From the NCBI GenBank assembly GCA_025999115.1, contig BNWW01000104.1:1-5337 (forward strand): a stretch of DNA of 5,337 bases, given 5' to 3'. How positions within the stretch are numbered: position 1 is the stretch's first letter; each line of letters begins with the position of its first letter. Under the pieces are notes generated by a model. It was not told where the DNA came from. It saw only the letters and a list, made by a program, of their open reading frames with translations, and searched no databases. Of the stretch, positions 1 to 5,337 are shown in pieces. The translations under genes and the position numbers were made by a program. The DNA is from Bacteroidia bacterium (GTDB lineage Bacteria; Bacteroidota; Bacteroidia; Bacteroidales; Azobacteroidaceae).

Positions 1-130
1 TCAACCCTTTCAGGGTTGCCGGACAAGGGCGGTATTGTAACCCCCAGTCGCCCTATCGGGCTTCACTGGGGGTTATTCACATTAAAGACCTCCGGTCTTT
101 AACACAAATTAAGATGCGTTTGCCCTGGTA
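1..130. repeat. Array of three stem-loops, probable dispersed REP-like element
   Basis: Three perfect inverted repeats sit back to back. The first pairs 2-8 with 12-18 (7 bp, 3-base loop). The second pairs 38-48 with 65-75 (11 bp) and encloses a smaller stem, 50-53 with 58-61, so it can fold as a two-step hairpin or cruciform. The third pairs 82-90 with 94-102 (9 bp, 3-base loop). No open frame is supported here. From general knowledge, such hairpin clusters in Bacteroidetes resemble repeats mobilised by IS200-like REP-associated tyrosine transposases (RAYTs), and the conserved-looking tail at 112-130 fits that impression. The transposase, if there is one, is outside the window. The right boundary is a guess, and the element may extend beyond the left edge. 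It could also serve as a bidirectional transcript end. Confidence 0.6.
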
Positions 131-176
131 AAAATATAGAACATTTCTCGTTCATATATTCCGTCATCTTTCAATT

Positions 177-722
177 TCAATTATGATGTCCACATACAAG
201 GGCGGTTATCGCAAACATCCGATGAAAAAATGAAAGAACAAATCGCGCCTTTGAATAATTCCCTATCACTATTGCAACAATTAAACGGCGTAAGTTATTA
301 TTTAAAACCTTCGACCAATTATTTGGAAAACTTAAAAAAGAATCTCGCAGTCGATAGGCTTTTAACGGATGTATGGCTTTTATGATATGACTTTTTTGAA
401 CAGGTTCTATTTCTCCCAAGAAGTCTTGTACATATAAATCTTTCTCTTTATCATAATATGCAATCCAGAAATGAGCAGCATTGGCATCGCTTCGCAGAGG
501 CGTAAAATCCAAGTTGCAAGGAATACCTAATGACCGACAAGCATAAATAACAAATTCTGTAATATTTTGACAAGTACCACATTGGATTATACTGTTCATA
601 AAAAGTTTTTTTTCAAATTGGTCAGTGTCATTCCGAATGGAGCAGAGCGAAATGAGGAATCTGCCGAAAAAGGGAAATTTGTCGTGCACCCCAAAAGACT
701 GTAGATTTTGTGCATAATGCAA
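177..722 (-). pseudogene. Transglutaminase-like protein remnant (truncated at both ends)
   Basis: The open frame is 181 codons, but only residues about 42-129 (599 down to 336) look like a real domain. They match the transglutaminase-like core of secreted Bacteroidetes proteins: C-G-T-C with candidate catalytic Cys51, then R-S-L-G-I-P at 63-68, D-F-T-P at 72-75, candidate His84 in H-F-W, and Asp100 sixteen residues later as a plausible third member of the Cys-His-Asp triad. Family members are usually several hundred residues with a signal peptide and N-terminal region, all absent here. Residues 1-41 read through a repeat-like segment (627-666) and have no family character. Residues 130-181 also match nothing I recognise. 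A shorter start at Met42 (597-599) would give a 140-residue protein without a signal peptide. It is divergent from the OsmC gene. I favour a decayed fragment, but the frame is intact and expression as a small protein cannot be excluded. Confidence 0.65.
627..666 (-). repeat. Short dispersed-type repeat read into the remnant ORF
   Basis: Read on the minus strand, this 40-base segment runs from CGGCAGATTCCTC to GGAATGAC, with terminal ATTCC/GGAAT complementarity (630-634 with 656-660). Segments of this style recur between genes in many Bacteroidetes genomes (general recollection, not searched). Here it supplies codons of the 5' part of the transglutaminase remnant. The 9-base core AGATTCCTC followed two bases later by TTCG also occurs at 3933-3947 in the stem-loop between the two surface-protein genes, which supports a common origin. 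Confidence 0.45.
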
Positions 723-737
723 AAAAGATTACCTTTG
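708..737 (+). promoter_or_regulatory. Bacteroidetes-type housekeeping promoter for the OsmC gene
   Basis: TTG at 708-710 is separated by 19 bases from TACCTTTG at 730-737, matching the Bacteroidetes primary-sigma consensus TTG-N(about 17-23)-TAnnTTTG. Transcription would start a few bases after 737, leaving a leader of roughly 20 A/T-rich bases before the ATG at 762. No Shine-Dalgarno sequence is visible, which is normal for this phylum. The -33 part overlaps the start of the divergent minus-strand frame. It probably also drives the adjoining sigma factor gene. Confidence 0.7.
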
Positions 738-761
738 CAATCGCATTAAAATCAAAAAATT

Positions 762-1166
762 ATGGCAACTGTTAAAACAACCTATTTAGGCAACCTTCGC
801 ACGGAAGCCGTTCATTTACAATCCGGTTCAAAAATTATTACCGATGCGCCCACCGACAATCACGGACGGGGCGAAGCGTTTTCTCCCACCGATCTTTTTG
901 CCGCTTCGTATGCCAGTTGCGCATTGACCATTATCGGCATCGCTACGCAAACACATGGATTCAATATCGACGGAACCGTTGTAGAAACCACCAAAGTGAT
1001 GGGCGATAATCCCCGCCGGATAGTGGAATTAATGGTAACGTTTACTTTTCCGCACAACAATTACAGCGATAAGGAACGCCGTGTGATTGAAGGAGCTATT
1101 AAAGGATGTCCCGTAGGGAATAGTTTGTCGCCCGACATTAAGATTACGAAGACAATTAATTTCTAA
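762..1166 (+). CDS. OsmC/Ohr family protein (YhfA-like subgroup)
   Basis: This 134-residue cytoplasmic protein has normal OsmC-family length and both hallmark cysteines: Cys53 in the helix segment F-A-A-S-Y-A-S-C and Cys116 in G-C-P-V-G-N. OsmC and Ohr enzymes use this cysteine pair as a peroxidatic and resolving thiol to reduce organic hydroperoxides, usually working as tightly wound dimers. The segment G-E-A-F-S-P-T-D-L (37-45) has Thr43 where Ohr has its active-site Glu, which places the protein nearer the YhfA/OsmC-like subgroup. Its substrate is therefore uncertain. Arg13 lies in the N-terminal strand, a region where Ohr has its conserved Arg. The start is set by the promoter at 708-737 and the A-rich leader. 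Its TAA directly touches the ATG of the sigma factor gene, so the two are almost certainly one transcript. Family assignment is firm and exact biochemical role is not. Confidence 0.93.
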   Translation: MATVKTTYLGNLRTEAVHLQSGSKIITDAPTDNHGRGEAFSPTDLFAASYASCALTIIGIATQTHGFNIDGTVVETTKVMGDNPRRIVELMVTFTFPHNNYSDKERRVIEGAIKGCPVGNSLSPDIKITKTINF

Positions 1167-1712
1167 ATGACCGATGAATATCTTATTGATCTAATCAAAC
1201 AAGATGATTATAACAGTTATAATCTATTGTTTAGGCGTTATTATCCCCGTTTGTGTCATTTTGTAACCGGTATGATCCATGAAAAAAGCGATGCGGAAGA
1301 TATTGTTCAGGAAATGTTTATTAAATTGTGGCAAAACCGGCAGTCGTTGACGATTGAAAAAACGTTTTCAAGTTATATCTATCAGGCGGCTAAAAACAGC
1401 ACGTTGAATCATATCCGGAGTGAAGTTAGTCGCCGGGAAGCCCAAGAAAAAATAGAAGCGGCAGAAGAATTTTTAGCCAACGAAGGCAACAACGAAAATG
1501 AAGATTTTAGCATTGCCCTTGAAGATTGTATCGACCAACTCCCCGCAAAATCCAAAGAAGTGATTTTGATGCACCATCTTCAAGGGTATATGCACAAAGA
1601 AATTTCCGAAAAACAAAACACCTCCATCCAAACAATCAAAAATCAGATATGGCTGTCGTTGAGACGTTTAAGAGATTGCTTGGGGAAAAAATCGTATCGA
1701 ACTATCAAATAA
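1167..1712 (+). CDS. ECF-type RNA polymerase sigma factor (sigma-70 family)
   Basis: This 181-residue protein has the two-domain ECF layout. Region 2 spans about 18-90 and contains the signature D-A-E-D-I-V-Q-E-M-F-I-K-L-W (42-55), which contacts core polymerase and the -10 element. After an acidic Glu/Asn-rich linker (about 91-113), region 4 spans about 115-172, with L-P-A-K-S-K-E-V-I at 125-133 and a helix-turn-helix ending in L-R-R-L-R (165-169) for -35 recognition. Length and style fit the Bacteroidetes ECF family. The start is unambiguous because the ATG abuts the upstream stop codon, so translational coupling is likely. Unlike most Bacteroidetes ECF genes, no FecR-like anti-sigma and no SusC/SusD pair follows. 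Two T9SS-exported proteins do instead. A SigP-like role in the T9SS regulon (SigP works with PorX/PorY in Porphyromonas) is possible, but nothing here proves it. Confidence 0.93.
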   Translation: MTDEYLIDLIKQDDYNSYNLLFRRYYPRLCHFVTGMIHEKSDAEDIVQEMFIKLWQNRQSLTIEKTFSSYIYQAAKNSTLNHIRSEVSRREAQEKIEAAEEFLANEGNNENEDFSIALEDCIDQLPAKSKEVILMHHLQGYMHKEISEKQNTSIQTIKNQIWLSLRRLRDCLGKKSYRTIK

Positions 1713-1845
1713 ATAAAGAAATTTAACATCTTTTTTTACGCACAATAGGACTTTAGCGGAAAAGGCTGTGTCATATTATTGGAAACTCATCGAATGAATG
1801 GTGAAAATTCCAATTTAAATCTATTTCATAAAAAACACAAAAAAG
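1713..1845 (+). promoter_or_regulatory. Leader region of the first beta-helix gene with an inverted repeat
   Basis: This 133-base gap contains no supported gene. It has a T-run at 1731-1737 preceded by only a weak 5-bp stem, and a perfect 7-bp inverted repeat, 1778-1784 with 1808-1814, around a 23-base loop. Inside the loop TCAT (1787-1790) can pair with ATGA (1794-1797). No TAnnTTTG promoter is visible, unlike upstream of the OsmC gene. The gene may therefore be read through from the sigma operon or use an alternative sigma factor. The last 20 bases before the ATG are strongly A-rich, typical of Bacteroidetes translation starts. The repeat could be an operator or a leader hairpin, and its significance is unproven. 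Confidence 0.3.
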
Positions 1846-3924
1846 ATGAAAAAACAGGTACTTTTCTTATTTACCTTCGTGGTTTTGTTTGCCGCAACGG
1901 GCAACATGTATGCAGCCGATCCGGCCAATGTATTTCGAGTAATAAACACAGCAAATTCGGGAGCGGGTTCTTTCCGGCAAGCTCAAGCGGATGCAAACAC
2001 CTACAATCAAGCGGATGCGGTTATTGTATTCGATGAGTCGTTGACAGGCCAAACAATTAATCTTTCGAGTGGCAGACTCGTATTTTCAAGAGTGGTAAGT
2101 CGTATCGAAGGTAACGGAGCAATCATAACTTCTCCCGCAGGTTATAGCAATGCAAATGCCCATCTGGATTTTGGCGCTGCTACTGCAAGAAATCTAACCG
2201 TAGAAAATTTGATCTTTAAAAATGTAGATGTAAAAATACAAGATCCCGAAAGCACTACTTTTTTGAATTGTCAGTTTATTGCCGACGATGCTCGTCCCAA
2301 TGCTTCGCTAATTATTGACGGAGGTTTAAAAACACATGGAACGGTTTCTATCATCGGTTGTAGTTTTATTTCATTAACCGGCCAACCGAATGTCAATTTT
2401 ACACGGGTGGATAGAAATAAACCCGATACTTATACTGTCAGTTTTGTATCTTGTTCGTTTCTAAACACTGCAGCAGGAAATATTATTGCTTCCGAGGCTG
2501 TAACGCCTAATGGACGGAACATCACACTTACCAACAGTGTTTTGATCGATAACGGAACCGGCAATGCCATCTCCGATCTTTTTCCTGCCGTTACTTCCAA
2601 GGGATACAATGTAATAAAAGGGGCCGTAGCCGCTAATTTTACTTCCGATGCTACCGATGTGATTGATGCTGACATCGCTAATCCGATAATTAACAACAAA
2701 GGCATTCTGAAAGTAGCGGATGGCGGGGCGGCTTTTGAACATCTTCCGGCCGGAACCGCCATCGCCGGCATTACGTTCCCGGAAAAAGACATTACCGGCG
2801 CTACGATCGATTATACCGTCGCCACACACAGCGGAGCGAATCAAACGGTTTTTGTGGCTCCCGCAGCACCCGTTATTACCAATGTGAGTCCGTCATCGGC
2901 CAAAGCCGGCGATGCAATTACGATTACCGGTACCAGTTTGGCTGAAGCAACCGTAACCATCGACGGAAAACCGGCTGCCATTTCGGCCAACACAGCTACT
3001 TCCATAACTGTAACGGTTCCCAAAGGGGTTTCCGAAGGAGATGTGGTTATTGTTGTAACCACCGAAGGCGGATCTGTAAACGGTAGCATTACCATCGTTA
3101 CTCCTCCGGTTAAACAAGGAGATCCATACGAGGCCGCCGATATTACCGACTTAAAATATGTGGCTACAACCGGCCTTCCCGAAGCCCCCAATAATGTACA
3201 ACCCTGGGAAATAAAAACCAATCTGCAAGTGGGCGATTTCATTTATGTGGACAGACATGTGGAGGCTTCCAGCGCTAAATTGATCGCCGAAGTTCCGGAG
3301 GAATTTTTGGGTCAAACATGGATCAGCACTTCCGTACAAATTCACCGCTATGTTGGAACGGATGTATTGGCTTCTTTCAAAGTAAACAAAGCTGCGGAAG
3401 TGATTGTTATGTGGCATCAAGGCGCTGTTACCATAGCTCCCGATTGGTTGACTACCGGTTGGACATGGGACGAAGACGCTTATGATAGAGACGCTTATAA
3501 TAAAAATCAATTCGGTGTAGCCGTATTTGCAAAAGAAGGTACCGCAGCACCTAATGTTTATTGGCCTTTTAGAAAGCATTTTGCTGCCGGATCTACCGTA
3601 GAATTGAGAAACAACGGTCAAAATACAAGTGGCCCATTCGCAACCGGTCGCGCTCCTTATTGGGTTGTGGTATTATCGGATGTTCCCACTGCTATCGAAG
3701 AAGTGAACACTCCGCCGGCTACCGTTTGGCCCAATCCTTTTGCCGATTATGTAATCGTAAATGCGGAGGCTGCCAATCAGGTTACATTGTATGATTTGTC
3801 CGGCCGCAAGGTATTGAATAAGCAAGTAAGCGCAGGTCAAAACCGGATTGATTTACCGGGATTAAATGCAGGGGTTTATTTGTTGAAATACGACGATAAA
3901 ACGATTAAATTGATTCGGAAATAG
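1846..3924 (+). CDS. Secreted beta-helix protein with IPT/TIG domain and T9SS sorting domain
   Basis: This is a 692-residue exported protein. Residues 1-23 or 1-24 form a Sec signal peptide (M-K-K-Q, hydrophobic core, cut near M-Y-A-A). Residues about 28-335 look like a right-handed beta-helix, starting with the N-T-A-N-S-G-A-G-S-F-R-Q motif common to such proteins and carrying rungs with a C-x-F pattern at Cys142, Cys172 and Cys203. Residues 342-418 form an IPT/TIG immunoglobulin-like domain (P-V-I-T-N-V-S-P, then G-D-x-I-T-I-T-G). Residues about 426-612 form another beta-rich domain (see findings). Residues 626-692 are a T9SS type A sorting domain, with P-N-P-F at 629-632, an L-x-x-G-V-Y-L-L-K core and a basic end, which is removed or exchanged for anionic lipopolysaccharide on export. 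It is paralogous to the next gene. Polysaccharide binding or cleavage is plausible for this architecture, but I see no identifiable catalytic site. Confidence 0.9.
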   Translation: MKKQVLFLFTFVVLFAATGNMYAADPANVFRVINTANSGAGSFRQAQADANTYNQADAVIVFDESLTGQTINLSSGRLVFSRVVSRIEGNGAIITSPAGYSNANAHLDFGAATARNLTVENLIFKNVDVKIQDPESTTFLNCQFIADDARPNASLIIDGGLKTHGTVSIIGCSFISLTGQPNVNFTRVDRNKPDTYTVSFVSCSFLNTAAGNIIASEAVTPNGRNITLTNSVLIDNGTGNAISDLFPAVTSKGYNVIKGAVAANFTSDATDVIDADIANPIINNKGILKVADGGAAFEHLPAGTAIAGITFPEKDITGATIDYTVATHSGANQTVFVAPAAPVITNVSPSSAKAGDAITITGTSLAEATVTIDGKPAAISANTATSITVTVPKGVSEGDVVIVVTTEGGSVNGSITIVTPPVKQGDPYEAADITDLKYVATTGLPEAPNNVQPWEIKTNLQVGDFIYVDRHVEASSAKLIAEVPEEFLGQTWISTSVQIHRYVGTDVLASFKVNKAAEVIVMWHQGAVTIAPDWLTTGWTWDEDAYDRDAYNKNQFGVAVFAKEGTAAPNVYWPFRKHFAAGSTVELRNNGQNTSGPFATGRAPYWVVVLSDVPTAIEEVNTPPATVWPNPFADYVIVNAEAANQVTLYDLSGRKVLNKQVSAGQNRIDLPGLNAGVYLLKYDDKTIKLIRK

Positions 3925-3933
3925 TATGGATGA

Positions 3934-3976
3934 GATTCCTCCCTTCGGTGCGTCATTGGTACCGAAGGGAGAAATC
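3934..3976 (+). terminator. Strong stem-loop between the two paralogues (possible terminator or processing site)
   Basis: Bases 3939-3949 pair perfectly with 3961-3971 (11 bp, 11-base loop). After one C/A mismatch, 3934-3937 pair with 3973-3976, giving 15 paired bases in all. It begins nine bases after the upstream stop codon and ends 28 bases before the next ATG. No T-tract follows on either strand, so it is not a textbook intrinsic terminator. It could weaken read-through, protect an mRNA end, or be a small mobile hairpin. The left arm shares AGATTCCTC plus TTCG with the repeat at 627-666. Confidence 0.45.
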
Positions 3977-4004
3977 TAAAGCAAAGTCATAAAAATTATG
4001 TATC

Positions 4005-5324
4005 ATGAAAAAACACCTCTTATTCTTACTGTTATTTGTTGCGACAGCTCAACTCAACGCCCAACAAGTAATCAAAGTAACAAACACCAACGAAAGCGGA
4101 GCCGGATCGCTGAAAGCAGGCATTACCTCCGTTCTAAACAAGTCAAAACCCGGAGCGGAAAACGGCTATATTGTGGAAGTAGATGAATCGCTTCGAGGCA
4201 AAACAATTACATTAAATTCAAGGATTCTGCACCATGTAGATGGAATCTATACCATCAAAGGCAATGGAATTATCCTGACGGCCGGCAACAAAATCGACCC
4301 GAGAGCAATCAATAAACAACTTTTCGATTTGAATCCGGCTTCCTCACCGGTGGTAGTAGAAGATATTACGTTTCTCAATTGCGATGTGAACGCTTATTAT
4401 GCCGACCATCTTACTTTTCGGAATTGCCGTTTCATCAACAACAACGTTCGTCCTCTCTGTCTTCGGATTACCGGCACGGGAAGAGGAAGGGTCATTGCCA
4501 ATACGCCCAAAGTGATTCTGGAAGGTTGTTCGTTCATCTCAACCGGGAACCAGCCGGTTGTCAGCATTACTTATCCTCCTTATAATGACGATGATCCTCC
4601 TCATGCCGGCGCTTGGTACGGTTTTCCCATACGGGCGGAATTTACTTCCTGTTCTTTTTTAAGTACCGGAGTCAGCAATACCGAAGCCAATATCATTGCC
4701 TATCGCGACCATGCCTTGGCGCAAAAAGAGGCGGAAATCACACTTACCAATTGCGTTTTAGTAGATCATCATTCGTCGGAAAAATCCAGCCTATTTGCAC
4801 CGGTTATTAAATCCAACGGATACAATGTAATCAAAGGAAGTATCGATCCGTCGGTTCAAACCAATCAATTGCTAACAACCGGAAAAGATTTGCTAAATAC
4901 CACGATGGCAGATCCCATCACACAAGAAGACAACTTCCTCAAAGTCGTGGAAAACGGAACGGCTTATCAAAATTTACCGGCCAATACGCTTTTTTCGGGA
5001 TTTCCATTGCCCGTAAAAGATGTCAGCGGCCGGATCATCGATTACACACAGCCCACTCATAGCGGCGCTTGTCAACTGTTGGTGGGCCAATCCGGAATAG
5101 AAAATATTTCCCTAACGGCCTCCGTCTATCCCAATCCTTTTTCCGATTATATCATCGTGAATACCCGCGAGAACAGCCAGGTGGTTGTATATAATTTATC
5201 GGGACAAGCGGTAGCGGAAACAACATTCGTCGCCGGCGAAAACCGGATGAATCTATCTCATTTAGCAGCAGGTGCTTATCTGCTTAAATACGGAACGCAT
5301 GTTCTCAAATTAATAGCGCGTTAA
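4005..5324 (+). CDS. Secreted beta-helix protein with T9SS sorting domain (paralogue of the preceding gene)
   Basis: This is a 439-residue exported protein. The signal peptide is M-K-K-H plus a Leu/Phe-rich core, probably cut after Ala19 in L-N-A-Q-Q. Residues about 22-358 form a beta-helix-like body that opens with N-T-N-E-S-G-A-G-S-L-K and carries C-x-F or C-x-L rungs at Cys141, Cys175, Cys216 and Cys250, plus Cys126. Residues about 373-439 are the T9SS type A domain (P-N-P-F-S-D-Y at 376-382, A-Y-L-L-K, basic end). Body and sorting domain align throughout with the 692-residue neighbour, including G-Y-N-V-I-K-G (272-278) and T-H-S-G-A (351-355). The IPT domain and following beta-rich domain are absent: the helix passes to the sorting signal through a linker of about 15 residues. 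Residues 190-206 hold an acidic, Pro-rich loop that the neighbour lacks. No catalytic residues can be assigned. The ATG at 4005 is chosen because it opens directly into the signal peptide. Confidence 0.9.
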   Translation: MKKHLLFLLLFVATAQLNAQQVIKVTNTNESGAGSLKAGITSVLNKSKPGAENGYIVEVDESLRGKTITLNSRILHHVDGIYTIKGNGIILTAGNKIDPRAINKQLFDLNPASSPVVVEDITFLNCDVNAYYADHLTFRNCRFINNNVRPLCLRITGTGRGRVIANTPKVILEGCSFISTGNQPVVSITYPPYNDDDPPHAGAWYGFPIRAEFTSCSFLSTGVSNTEANIIAYRDHALAQKEAEITLTNCVLVDHHSSEKSSLFAPVIKSNGYNVIKGSIDPSVQTNQLLTTGKDLLNTTMADPITQEDNFLKVVENGTAYQNLPANTLFSGFPLPVKDVSGRIIDYTQPTHSGACQLLVGQSGIENISLTASVYPNPFSDYIIVNTRENSQVVVYNLSGQAVAETTFVAGENRMNLSHLAAGAYLLKYGTHVLKLIAR

Positions 5325-5337
5325 ATAAATCGACAAA

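Noticed and set aside
1..130. CRISPR array or riboswitch
   Set aside because: The three stems differ in sequence, so there is no direct-repeat/spacer pattern, and no known riboswitch core is recognisable.
100..176. Minus-strand coding remnant downstream of the transglutaminase frame
   Set aside because: A short alternative frame (about 20 codons) looks protein-like before entering the hairpin region, but it is too short to assign or to join to the remnant.
860..1060. Minus-strand open frame of 66 codons within the OsmC gene
   Set aside because: It lies wholly inside a well-supported gene and its translation resembles no family.
1715..1737. Possible intrinsic terminator after the sigma gene
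   Set aside because: There is a T-run, but the preceding stem is only 5 mostly A/T pairs around a 9-base loop, too weak to call.
1779..2036. Plus-strand frame starting in the leader and overlapping the first surface gene
   Set aside because: It is out of frame with a clear signal peptide and beta-helix start. The translated text is low-complexity Ser/Cys-rich with no family character.
2430..3621. Several minus-strand open frames opposite the 692-residue protein
   Set aside because: They are antisense to a coherent multi-domain protein and mutually overlapping, with no domain signatures. They arise from base composition.
3998..4186. Plus-strand frame starting seven bases before the second surface gene
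   Set aside because: It is in a different frame from the signal peptide, basic and Ser-rich, and a shadow of the real gene.

Overview
The window looks like a chromosomal piece of a Bacteroidetes bacterium, probably order Bacteroidales. Three signs support this. Both large proteins end in a type IX secretion system (T9SS) type A sorting domain. The clearest promoter has the Bacteroidetes form TTG-N19-TAnnTTTG. Start codons follow A-rich leaders rather than Shine-Dalgarno sequences. I cannot name a genus.

Layout. Positions 1 to about 130 hold a compact array of three perfect stem-loops that looks like a dispersed REP-type element. Positions 177-722 (minus strand) are an open frame whose middle is a transglutaminase-like core with Cys, His and Asp in the right order. 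Its first 41 codons run through a short repeat-like sequence and its tail matches nothing I recognise, so I read it as a gene remnant. A good promoter at 708-737 then drives an OsmC-family gene (762-1166). An ECF sigma factor gene (1167-1712) follows with no gap and no adjacent anti-sigma gene. After a 133-base leader come two same-strand paralogues, 692 and 439 residues long. Each has a signal peptide, a right-handed beta-helix-like body and a T9SS C-terminal domain. The first also carries an IPT/TIG domain and a further beta-rich domain between the helix and the sorting signal. A 43-base stem-loop lies between the two.

How the genes may work together. OsmC-type proteins act on organic peroxides or related thiol chemistry in the cytoplasm. 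The sigma factor would redirect RNA polymerase, and the two paralogues would be exported through the Sec pathway and then T9SS to the cell surface or medium. The order OsmC, orphan ECF sigma, tandem secreted beta-helix proteins suggests a small stress- or envelope-responsive surface module. Only the co-transcription of osmC and sigma is strongly suggested by spacing. Control of the surface genes by this sigma factor is inference. I see no tRNA, rRNA, CRISPR array or complete insertion sequence.
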